NCBI GenBank assembly: GCA_963667875.2
Contig: CAXXGC010000012.1
Location: 62,001-126,000 of the forward strand
DNA: 64,000 nucleotides
Source of the DNA: JAEXOD01 sp963667875
GTDB lineage: Bacteria > Bacteroidota > Ignavibacteria > Ignavibacteriales > Melioribacteraceae
Direction of reading: 5' to 3'
Of the stretch, positions 10,297 to 18,150 are shown one piece after another. Within the stretch, counting starts at the first letter, position 1, and the number at the start of each line of letters is the position of its first letter. The translations under genes and the position numbers were made by a program. A model generated the notes under the pieces. It ran no database searches. It saw only the letters and a program-made list of their open reading frames with translations, and was not told the origin of the DNA.

Positions 10297-11706
10297 ATGA
10301 TAAACAAAAACGATTTGATGTTAAAAGATTTATTTGATACTTATGAAAATTACAATGAAAAAAAATTGTTTAACAAAAGATTTACACACAAAAACATTCA
10401 GAATGCTATTAATAATTTAAAAGAAGAAAAACTTTTTAATATTGAGCAGCTTGGCAAATCTATTGAAAATAGAGAAATTAATTTGGTTAGTTTTGGAACC
10501 GGTAAAATAAAAGTATTATTGTGGTCGCAAATGCATGGTGACGAACCTACAGCCACAATGTGTTTTTTTGACATCTTTAATTTTTTTAATAAAAATGATG
10601 ACTTTAATGAAATTAGAAATTATTTGCTAAGTAACATAACGTTTTATTTTATCCCATTATTAAACCCTGACGGCTGCGAAAAAATGATTCGCCGTAATGC
10701 TGCCGGAATTGATATAAATAGGGATTATCAAAGAATGCAATCCCCCGAGTCGATAATATTAAAAAATCTTGCAAATGAAATAAAACCCGATTTTGCTTTT
10801 AACATGCACGATCAGGATTACAGATGGTCGGTGGGTGATACGTCTAAGCTTGCAACACTTTCATTTTTGGCTCCCACTAGTGATAAAGATAAAACTATTA
10901 CGGAAACAAGGCAAAAAGCTGTTAAACTGATAAGTGCATTAAACAAAGAACTGGAAAAGGTGGTTAATGGTCAAATTGCACGTTACCCCGATGATTTTGA
11001 ACCCCGTTCGTTTGGCGACAACTTTGCTAAAAATTATAGTACTATATTAATTGAATCGGGAAGGCACCCCGGTGATATAAACAAATATTTTACACGTAAA
11101 TTAAATTATGCTGCTTTAATTACCGCTTTTAAACAAATTGCAGCGGAAAGTTATAAAAATGCATCCGTAGAGGAATATTTTTCTATTCCAACCAACGGTA
11201 ATTTTTTATACGATTTGATTTTAAGAAATGTAACTTATAAAACAAACAATACTTCCGTTCAGCTTGATGTATGCATTAATAGAGAAGAAGTTTATTTTGC
11301 CGATGAAAGGATTCCTTATTTAAGAAGCAATATTGAAGATATTGGTGATTGCAGCAATGTTAAAGGAATAGAAGAATTAGATTGTACCGGAATGATTCTT
11401 AGCACAGATAGTTTGGTTAAAGAGGATTACAAAAACGATTTATTAATAAATAATGACCATAACGAATTGTTAGCGCAAGGAATTCTGTTTGTTAAAACAA
11501 AAATAAAACTTAACTGCCCGTATGTAAAAACATCAATTAATTATATTTCGGAACAGAATACGGAATTTAATGTGTTCGATTTGGGTCACCCCGCAAATTT
11601 TGTTTTATCCAAAGATGATATAATTGAATATGTCGTTTTTAACGGTTTATGTAAAAAAAACGACAAAATAAACGAAACTAATATTAACGGTTTATGTTTT
11701 GAGTAA
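10297..11706 (+). CDS. M14-family zinc carboxypeptidase-like protein
   Basis: 469 residues with the M14 metal site. HGDEP (about residue 79-83) supplies the His and Glu zinc ligands, MHDQ (about 169) the third ligand, and IESGRHPGD (about 252) the catalytic Glu region. NPDGCEKMIRRNAAGIDINRDY is the family's substrate-binding segment. No signal peptide is evident, so it may be cytoplasmic. The region after about residue 290 does not resemble a catalytic domain. It starts one base after the Sel1 protein stop, so it belongs to the same transcript. Peptide or amidated small-molecule substrates are both possible. Confidence 0.85.
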   Translation: MINKNDLMLKDLFDTYENYNEKKLFNKRFTHKNIQNAINNLKEEKLFNIEQLGKSIENREINLVSFGTGKIKVLLWSQMHGDEPTATMCFFDIFNFFNKNDDFNEIRNYLLSNITFYFIPLLNPDGCEKMIRRNAAGIDINRDYQRMQSPESIILKNLANEIKPDFAFNMHDQDYRWSVGDTSKLATLSFLAPTSDKDKTITETRQKAVKLISALNKELEKVVNGQIARYPDDFEPRSFGDNFAKNYSTILIESGRHPGDINKYFTRKLNYAALITAFKQIAAESYKNASVEEYFSIPTNGNFLYDLILRNVTYKTNNTSVQLDVCINREEVYFADERIPYLRSNIEDIGDCSNVKGIEELDCTGMILSTDSLVKEDYKNDLLINNDHNELLAQGILFVKTKIKLNCPYVKTSINYISEQNTEFNVFDLGHPANFVLSKDDIIEYVVFNGLCKKNDKINETNINGLCFE

Positions 11707-11880
11707 TATTGTTTAAAACCCGTATTATAATTTTGTTAAAAGTTTCTCCAAATTAAATTAATTCCTTTAGTACAAAATATATTGCTTATTTTAATTGTAT
11801 TATTTAATTTGAATTAATGTTGCAAAATTTTGTTAAAAAAGAATACTAATTTATCCGATTATAAATGCGAGAGGTTATAG
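11707..11880. other. Intergenic region upstream of nrfH
   Basis: This 174-bp AT-rich spacer separates the kinase operon from nrfHA and should hold the nrf promoter. I see no clear FNR-type palindrome (TTGAT-N4-ATCAA) and no strong terminator hairpin. The purine-rich GAGAGG about 8 bp before nrfH is a plausible ribosome binding site. Confidence 0.4.
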
Positions 11881-12498
11881 ATGGATAATGTTTCATCTAA
11901 ACAAAATAAATGGAATAAATTTGTGGAGATTTTTACTCCTCCGCCCCGATGGAAACTACCTGTTATAATTATTTTAGGTATATTCTTTGGCTTAGGTCTC
12001 ACCATATTAAAATTATCCAACGCTTTATCGTATTTATCGGATGATCCTAACGCTTGTGTAAACTGTCATATAATGTCTCCTCAGTATGCCACTTGGCAAA
12101 GCGGCGCGCATGGCAGGGTAACAACATGCAACGATTGTCATGTTCCTCATGATAATGTTTTTTCGAAATATTATTTTAAAGCAAAAGATGGAATGCGTCA
12201 TGCTACTATGTTTACATTCCGTTTGGAGCCGCAGGTTATTGTTATAAAAGATGCAGGTAAAAGTGTAGTTCAATCAAATTGTATAAGATGTCATTCCAAT
12301 TTAGTGCATCCAATTTCATTAAGAGGAATAAACAATAAAATAATTTTAGATGAGGATAACAGATACTGCTGGGATTGCCACAGGGAAACGCCTCATGGGC
12401 GGGTGAACAGCTTATCTTCCACTCCTTATGCAAGAGTGCCCCGTTTGACACCTGTGCTGCCTGAATGGTTATATAATGCTATTAAAAAAGAAAAATAA
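11881..12498 (+). CDS. nrfH: NrfH, cytochrome c nitrite reductase small (quinol dehydrogenase) subunit
   Basis: 205 residues with one N-terminal membrane anchor (about 25-45) and four CXXCH haem c motifs: CVNCH, CNDCH, CIRCH and CWDCH. This is the NapC/NirT-family membrane cytochrome that takes electrons from menaquinol and passes them to the periplasmic NrfA catalytic subunit. DPNACVNCHIM, with Met shortly after the first motif, matches the unusual first-haem environment of NrfH. It lies 24 bp upstream of nrfA, and both genes carry AGAGG-type ribosome binding sites. The usual length is 150-200 residues, so the protein appears complete. Confidence 0.95.
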   Translation: MDNVSSKQNKWNKFVEIFTPPPRWKLPVIIILGIFFGLGLTILKLSNALSYLSDDPNACVNCHIMSPQYATWQSGAHGRVTTCNDCHVPHDNVFSKYYFKAKDGMRHATMFTFRLEPQVIVIKDAGKSVVQSNCIRCHSNLVHPISLRGINNKIILDEDNRYCWDCHRETPHGRVNSLSSTPYARVPRLTPVLPEWLYNAIKKEK

Positions 12499-12522
12499 AT
12501 TTAAATATTATAGAGGTTATTT

Positions 12523-14013
12523 ATGAAACCGATACAAGATGTTATAAAAACAAAACCATGGATTGCCTGGCTGTTATTTTTTGCTACGGTTATAATAGTA
12601 TTTTTAATAGGTTTATTTGCATCTTCAATTATTGAAAGACGAGGTGAATCGGAATACATTTTCCAAATGGTTAGACCAATTGCGGAATTTGAACCACGCA
12701 ATGAGGTTTGGGGAGAAAATTTTCCAAGAGAATATGAAACATATATGCAAACGTTAGATACAAATTTTGCAAGTAAATTTGGCGGAAGCAAAAAAATTGA
12801 TTATTTAGCAAAAAGTCCTGAATTAGTTATTATGTGGGCCGGTTACGGATTTTCAAGAGAATATAATCAGGGACGCGGTCATGCTTATGCAATACACGAC
12901 ATAAGAAATATTTTAAGAACTGGCGGAAATAAAAATAGTCCGCAGCCTGCAACTTGCTGGACATGTAAAAGTCCCGATGTGCCGCGTATGATGAGTAAAA
13001 TTGGAATTGGAGAGTTTTATAAAGGAAAATGGATTGATAAGGGAGCGGAAATTTCAAATCCTATTGGCTGCCAGGATTGCCACGATCCTAAAACTATGAA
13101 TTTACGTGTAACACGCCCGGCTTTAATAGAAGCATTTGCCCGTTTAGGTAAAGATATTAATAAAGCAACACGCCAGGAAATGAGAAGTTTGGTATGCGCG
13201 CAATGCCATGCTGAATATTATTTTAGGAATAAAGAAGATAACTATTTGGTTTTTCCGTGGGATAAAGGATTTCATGTTGACGAAATGGAACAATATTACG
13301 ATAATATTAAATTTTCCGATTGGACACATGCTTTAAGTAAAACCCCTATGTTAAAAGCTCAGCATCCCGATTATGAAATGTTTTCAACAAACGTCCATTA
13401 TGATAGAGGTGTATCTTGTGCCGACTGCCACATGCCTTACAAAACCGAAGGCGGAGTAAAGTTTACGGATCATCATATTCAAAGTCCTCTTAATAATATC
13501 GAAAATTCGTGCAAAGTATGCCATAGGGTAACAACCGAAGAATTAGTTCACGATGTATATGAAAGACAGGAAAAAGTTGAAGAACTGCTTGGTTTGGCTG
13601 AAAAATCATTAGCCGCAGTTCACATGGAAGCTAAAATTGCATGGGATAACGGAGCTGCTGAGCAGGAAATGGAACCGGTTTTACAACTGATTCGTCATTC
13701 GCAATGGAGATGGGATTGGGTTTCTGCTGCAAATTCGATGGGTTTCCATAGTCCGGCGGAAGCTTTAAGAGTTTTAGGAACATCCATTCAAAAATCGGAA
13801 GAAGCACACCGAATGATTGCTGTTATACTTATGAACCATAATGTAAAATATCCGGTGCAGCTTGCCGACATATCTACAAAGGAAAAAGCACAAAATTTTA
13901 TTGGTTTAAATATGAAAGAATTAATTGCGGATAAACAAGACTTTTTAAATACTACTGTGTTAACCTGGGATAAAAAAGCAAAAGAAAGACAAGGTTCGTT
14001 ATATAAATATTAA
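12523..14013 (+). CDS. nrfA: NrfA, ammonia-forming cytochrome c nitrite reductase
   Basis: 496 residues with an N-terminal membrane/signal anchor (about 12-35) and five haem sites. The catalytic one has the diagnostic lysine-ligated motif CWTCK (about residue 146). The other four are CQDCH, CAQCH, CADCH and CKVCH. It catalyses six-electron reduction of nitrite to ammonium in the periplasm and forms a complex with NrfH. The CWTCK motif separates it from octahaem hydroxylamine oxidoreductases. The pair implies dissimilatory nitrite ammonification or nitrite detoxification under low oxygen. The haem lyase genes needed for the CXXCK haem are not in this window. Confidence 0.97.
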   Translation: MKPIQDVIKTKPWIAWLLFFATVIIVFLIGLFASSIIERRGESEYIFQMVRPIAEFEPRNEVWGENFPREYETYMQTLDTNFASKFGGSKKIDYLAKSPELVIMWAGYGFSREYNQGRGHAYAIHDIRNILRTGGNKNSPQPATCWTCKSPDVPRMMSKIGIGEFYKGKWIDKGAEISNPIGCQDCHDPKTMNLRVTRPALIEAFARLGKDINKATRQEMRSLVCAQCHAEYYFRNKEDNYLVFPWDKGFHVDEMEQYYDNIKFSDWTHALSKTPMLKAQHPDYEMFSTNVHYDRGVSCADCHMPYKTEGGVKFTDHHIQSPLNNIENSCKVCHRVTTEELVHDVYERQEKVEELLGLAEKSLAAVHMEAKIAWDNGAAEQEMEPVLQLIRHSQWRWDWVSAANSMGFHSPAEALRVLGTSIQKSEEAHRMIAVILMNHNVKYPVQLADISTKEKAQNFIGLNMKELIADKQDFLNTTVLTWDKKAKERQGSLYKY

Positions 14014-14990
14014 AAAATAAATTCAGTTCCGAAAGGATTTGGGAATTAAAGGAATAAAATAAGAACCCGGAAGAGGTGATATAATAATCAAATGATTTAA
14101 CTAATAGAGGATTATTTATTAGAGGAATCCTGTCGCCGCTTTCAGGGCTTTTATATTGTCTTTAATCTTTTTGCTGCAATCGTTACGTCCCGTTGGGACT
14201 AGAACAAAAAGAATTAATTTAATGCCTAAAATGGTTCAGCCCTGAAAGGGTGTAAGGATTGTAGGATAATTAAAAAACGAAAAAATAGAGCCCTGAACGG
14301 GTGAAATGATAACCCAGTTAAATAATCGTAAAGCTAAAACCATTTTGAACGCTGAAAACACGGATTAGGGTGATTACCGCTGATTAAATCATTTTGATAT
14401 TTGTGCAAATGTGCTTAATCTGTGTTCTATTAACAGACCTCCGCTACGAGGAGGGTTTGATAAGAGGAAATATTTTGATAAGTGGGTTGTAGACGGAATG
14501 ACCTATAATTTAAATCATGGTAATTAGAAAAATCACACAAATTACAATTCCTGCAATGTTTTAATTCACAAATCACAATTCACAATTTTCTTTTAATTAT
14601 AATTATTCCCACCGGATAATCTTTTTATTATTTAAAAATTATAAAACCGGATATCTAAAATTTATAACAAATTGCATGATTATTCAAAAATATGAGAATA
14701 TTTGAAGCAAAATCAATGAATATTTGCGTTTTAAAATTCATTAAAAACAAGCCATATTTGGCGAATTAATTATTCCCCGCAAAAAACGTTTATTTTCGAG
14801 TTGCAAAATTAAAAAAAAACGAAAAAATAATATTCTGTATACATTATACAGTATATTTTTTTTGCTTTGTAAAAAAGTTCTTTTTATATTGTTCAAGTAA
14901 TATTTAACGACTATTAATCGTATGAATATATATGAATATTAACAGATAACAGATGATTTAACAATTATATTACAAACAGGAGTACAAAAA
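14014..14990. repeat. Non-coding mosaic repeat region A
   Basis: This 977-bp stretch has no convincing gene. It contains several modules shared with the regions at 43.6-44.4 and 46.6-48.0 kb. These are a GTCCC-GTT-GGGAC hairpin at 14187-14199, an AGCCCTGAAAGGGTGTAAGG unit near 14224, AGCCCTGAACGGGTGA near 14290, a CGCTGATT/AATCTGTG unit near 14345-14430, and a CCTCCGC-TAC-GAGGAGG hairpin at 14438-14454. The hairpin is followed by GTTTGATAAGAGGAAAT. The 3' part (14580-14990) is plain AT-rich leader for the downstream secreted protein. Confidence 0.75.
14835..14851. promoter_or_regulatory. Perfect 17-bp palindrome upstream of the FG-GAP secreted protein
   Basis: CTGTATA-CAT-TATACAG has perfect 7-bp arms around a 3-nt centre. 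It lies 140 bp before the start at 14991, in an AT-rich leader. It could be an operator for a dimeric regulator or a transcript hairpin. The 7-3-7 geometry matches the hairpins in the repeat regions, so it may be another member of that family. Confidence 0.5.
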
Positions 14991-16661
14991 ATGGCTAGAA
15001 AACTTTACTTGATGTTGGCTTTTATGTTTATGATAACGGGTGTAATGCTTGCCCAGAATACGTTTCATAAGGTATGGAGTTTACCACAGTTACCATTTCA
15101 ACCTGCTCAAGCCAGTTCGGAAATGGCATTGATTAAAGCTGGTTTTGATACTGATAAAGACTTGAAAGGTGAATTTTTGTGTGCATATACCGATCTAGAC
15201 AGCAACTATCTTATGATGTATGAGGCTAATGGTGATAATACTTATGATTTAGTATGGTATTTTAAGTATCCCGTTAATGCAAATTCATTTGCCGGTGTTG
15301 CAGTTGGTGACTTAGATAATAACGGTAAAGATGAAATTATTACCACTATGCCTTCTGTAGCTAATCCTGAAACTCCAAATCCACCAAGATGTTGGGTTTT
15401 TGAATGGAGCGGTGTTGTTGGTGAAAACAAATACGGAAGTTATGATACAGGTACAATGCAACCAAATACATCTTGGAATTTTGAAGTTCCTGATAATATA
15501 GATTTCAGACCTTATAGTTTATCAATTGAAGATATTGATGGTGATAATAGTAACGAATTAATTATGGGTGTTAGAGCCGGTGGAAGAGGCGATGAAGTTA
15601 TGGTTATTTCCTTAACCGGTGAATTCACAGGATTTGGAACTTGGGTTATTGAATATAATTTACAACAATTAACAGGCGGCGGTATGTACAATGTTACAAC
15701 CGGTGACTTAGATAAAGACGGTAAAAAAGAAATTTATGCATTTGTTTGGAATTTATTTACTTTACATATAATTGAAGTTACAGGTCCTGATCAATATCAA
15801 TTAGTAAACAGTTTGGTTGAATTATTTGCCCCTGAAAATATTGATTATGGTACATTAGAAGGCGCAAGAGTTGCAGACGTAAATGGTGACGGTGTTAATG
15901 AAATGTATATTGTGGGTACTGAACCTGATAATGCACTTTTTGTTATTACTAATATTACCGATGTAAGTACTATTACAAAAAATGATATTAAAATAATGGC
16001 TCATTTGCCAAGAACAAATGTTGGTAAATTAAGAACATTAAATATCTGTGATATCGATCATGACAACAAAATGGACTTAATGATTGGCGGTGAAGGAAAC
16101 GGAAAAATATTTGATTATGAATATAATGGTTCAGGTGATGTAACAGATTCAACAAATTGGACTTTAACTACAGCCTTTGATATGTTTACAGAAAGCGGTA
16201 TTGCACCGGATGCAGTTCCAACTATTACTCCGCGTCTTTTTTACGGTTCATGTGCAAACGATATGGATGGTGACGGTAAAAGTGAATATGTATTTGTAAA
16301 TTACAGCTGCGATTTTGAAGTTTGGGCCGGTGATTGTTATCTTTGGATGATTGAAGCTGAACCAGGTTCAGGTGTTGAAGATGAAGCAGTTATGCCAAAT
16401 TCAAATTATTTAGCTCAAAACTATCCTAATCCATTTAACCCTACAACTTCAATTAGTTTTAATGTATTAAAATCGGACAATGTAAAATTAGTTGTTTTTG
16501 ATATGTTAGGAAGAGAAGTAGCTACTTTGGTTGATAACGTATTACCAGCAGGAAAACAAAGTTATTCATTTGATGCATCTAAATTAACTTCAGGTGTTTA
16601 TATGTATCAGTTAACTGTTGGTTCATGGATGCAAACTAAAAAAATGATGTTAGTAAAATAA
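14991..16661 (+). CDS. Secreted FG-GAP/VCBS-repeat protein with type IX secretion sorting domain
   Basis: 556 residues. A signal peptide ends near MLAQ (residue 22). At least six FG-GAP/VCBS-like calcium-binding loops follow: DLDNNGKDEI, DIDGDNSNEL, DLDKDGKKEI, DVNGDGVNEM, DIDHDNKMDL and DMDGDGKSEY. Such repeats usually build a beta-propeller. The C-terminus (about 475-556) is a Por-secretion tail with NYPNPFNPTTSI, FDMLGREVATL and a final KKMMLVK, which directs export by the type IX system. GGAG at -11 supports the start. The clean codon use and long leader suggest a well-expressed surface protein. Ligand and function are unknown. Confidence 0.9.
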   Translation: MARKLYLMLAFMFMITGVMLAQNTFHKVWSLPQLPFQPAQASSEMALIKAGFDTDKDLKGEFLCAYTDLDSNYLMMYEANGDNTYDLVWYFKYPVNANSFAGVAVGDLDNNGKDEIITTMPSVANPETPNPPRCWVFEWSGVVGENKYGSYDTGTMQPNTSWNFEVPDNIDFRPYSLSIEDIDGDNSNELIMGVRAGGRGDEVMVISLTGEFTGFGTWVIEYNLQQLTGGGMYNVTTGDLDKDGKKEIYAFVWNLFTLHIIEVTGPDQYQLVNSLVELFAPENIDYGTLEGARVADVNGDGVNEMYIVGTEPDNALFVITNITDVSTITKNDIKIMAHLPRTNVGKLRTLNICDIDHDNKMDLMIGGEGNGKIFDYEYNGSGDVTDSTNWTLTTAFDMFTESGIAPDAVPTITPRLFYGSCANDMDGDGKSEYVFVNYSCDFEVWAGDCYLWMIEAEPGSGVEDEAVMPNSNYLAQNYPNPFNPTTSISFNVLKSDNVKLVVFDMLGREVATLVDNVLPAGKQSYSFDASKLTSGVYMYQLTVGSWMQTKKMMLVK

Positions 16662-16693
16662 CAACATTGTAATAAATAATTTTTACCTTGATT

Positions 16694-16755
16694 AATGTGG
16701 TGTGTTGAGATGTTTAGGTAACTTTAAATAGATCAACCCGCCACATTTTTTTGTT
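16694..16755 (+). terminator. Rho-independent terminator after the T9SS protein
   Basis: AATGTGG at 16694-16700 pairs with CCACATT at 16741-16747. Inner GTGTTGA/TCAACCC pairing extends the stem, and a T-run follows. It lies 33 bp after the stop codon and would end the transcript before the peroxiredoxin gene. Confidence 0.75.
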
Positions 16756-16877
16756 TAAACCTACCGCTTTATTTTCCTAAATTTTTTAACCAAAACTGAA
16801 CTATTTTTAATTGTTTTTAGTTAATAAGACATGATAACTAATTTTATTAAAAATTAAAATAATTTAAAGAGGATAAT

Positions 16878-17420
16878 ATGTTAACAGTAGGTCAAAATTT
16901 CCCGGAATTTAACAAAAAATCAGTAGTTTCGATGGAAATAGGTAAAGAATTTGCAAATGTAAGTAGTGAAGATTATAAAAAAGATGGTAAATGGCTTGTG
17001 ATGTTCTGGTATCCAAAAGATTTTACATTTGTATGTCCAACCGAAATAGCTGAATTTAATAACCAAAATGATGAATTTGAAAAAAGAAATACTTTGTTGG
17101 TCGGCGCATCTACAGATTCGGAATTTGTTCATTTGGCATGGAGAAGAGATCATCCCGCATTACGCGATTTGAAATTTCCTCTTTTAGCTGATACATCAAA
17201 ATCGTTGGGTGAAGATCTTGGAATATTGGAAGCAGAAGAAAAAATAGCTTATAGGGCAACTTTTATTGTTGACCCAGAGGGTGTAATTCGTTTTGTAACA
17301 GTAAACGATCTATCAATTGGCCGAAATGTAAACGAAATTTTACGTGTTTTAGATGCTTTACAGACAAAAGAACTGACACCATGTAATTGGGTTAAAGGAC
17401 AAGATACCCTGCATGTTTAA
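16878..17420 (+). CDS. ahpC: 2-Cys peroxiredoxin (AhpC/TSA family)
   Basis: 180 residues. The peroxidatic Cys is in FTFVCPTEI and the resolving Cys in TPCNWVKG near the C-terminus. Pro, Thr and Arg of the active site are in place (PKDFTFVCPT and WRRDHP). It reduces hydrogen peroxide and organic hydroperoxides in the cytoplasm, using a thioredoxin- or AhpF-type reductant. No ahpF lies next to it. AGAGG precedes the ATG, and a terminator follows directly, so it is probably a single-gene unit. The length fits the family. Confidence 0.93.
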   Translation: MLTVGQNFPEFNKKSVVSMEIGKEFANVSSEDYKKDGKWLVMFWYPKDFTFVCPTEIAEFNNQNDEFEKRNTLLVGASTDSEFVHLAWRRDHPALRDLKFPLLADTSKSLGEDLGILEAEEKIAYRATFIVDPEGVIRFVTVNDLSIGRNVNEILRVLDALQTKELTPCNWVKGQDTLHV

Positions 17421-17460
17421 AATATTGTTGAAATAAATTTGTAAAAGTCGCTGTTCATAG

Positions 17461-17503
17461 ATGCTCCATTTGTTATAAAAATATAATAGATGGGGCATTT
17501 TTA
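17461..17503 (+). terminator. Intrinsic terminator after the peroxiredoxin gene
   Basis: ATGCTCCAT at 17461-17469 pairs with ATGGGGCAT at 17490-17498 (one G-U pair), followed by TTTT. It sits 40 bp after the stop and just before the convergent response regulator, so it may also limit read-through from the opposite strand. Confidence 0.75.
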
Positions 17504-17508
17504 TTTAT

Positions 17509-18138
17509 CTAAATAATTTTATTTTCAAGTACAAATCTTGTCAGTTCAACATTATTCCTTAAATTAAATTTTTCCAAAACCCTGGATCTATAAGTGGTAA
17601 TGGTTTTTTCGCTTAAACATAATAAATCGGCAATCTCTTTAAGTTCTTTCCCCTCAACAATCATTTGCATAACTTCAAACTCCCTATTTGAAAGCAATTG
17701 GTGAAGTGGTTTATCGGAGTTTTTATCAACCGCAAATGCCAAAGTTTCGGCCAAAGAACTGCTGATAAATTTACCTCCCATTGTTATTTTAGTAATTGCG
17801 TTTATTAAATTTTCTGCGGCACATTCTTTTGAAAGATAACCGGAAACACCCGCCTTAAATAATCGGATAGCATATTGTTCTTCGGGGTGCATACTTAAAA
17901 TTAAAATTGGAAGTTTGGGGTGAGTGATTTTTATGTTTGTAACAATTTCAAAAACACTCATATTAGGCATGGAAATATCAAGAATAACTAAGTCAATTTC
18001 GTTATTTTTAATTTGATCGAGAACTTCAAAACCTGTTCCGGCTTCGTTAACTACTTTAAGATTAGGATGTTTTGCAATTATCTGCTTTAAACCTTCCCTA
18101 AATAATGTATGATCGTCGGCTAATAAAATTTTTATCAT
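17509..18138 (-). CDS. NarL/FixJ-type response regulator (REC-LuxR HTH)
   Basis: 209 residues. The receiver domain occupies about 1-120, with acidic pocket DDH near the N-terminus, the phospho-acceptor Asp in LVILDISMPN and the conserved Lys in YLSKE. The LuxR-type DNA-binding domain lies at about 145-205, with LSNREFEVMQMI and KTITTYRSRVLEKF. It should be phosphorylated by the HisKA_3 kinase directly upstream on the same strand, 12 bp away. This is a classic NarX/NarL-type pair. Target genes are unknown. Confidence 0.92.
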   Translation of the reverse strand: MIKILLADDHTLFREGLKQIIAKHPNLKVVNEAGTGFEVLDQIKNNEIDLVILDISMPNMSVFEIVTNIKITHPKLPILILSMHPEEQYAIRLFKAGVSGYLSKECAAENLINAITKITMGGKFISSSLAETLAFAVDKNSDKPLHQLLSNREFEVMQMIVEGKELKEIADLLCLSEKTITTYRSRVLEKFNLRNNVELTRFVLENKII

Positions 18139-18150
18139 AATAAAGTTAAA

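Noticed and set aside
12523..14013. Octahaem hydroxylamine or tetrathionate reductase
   Set aside because: There are exactly five haem sites, the catalytic one is CWTCK, and nrfH is adjacent. These features define NrfA.
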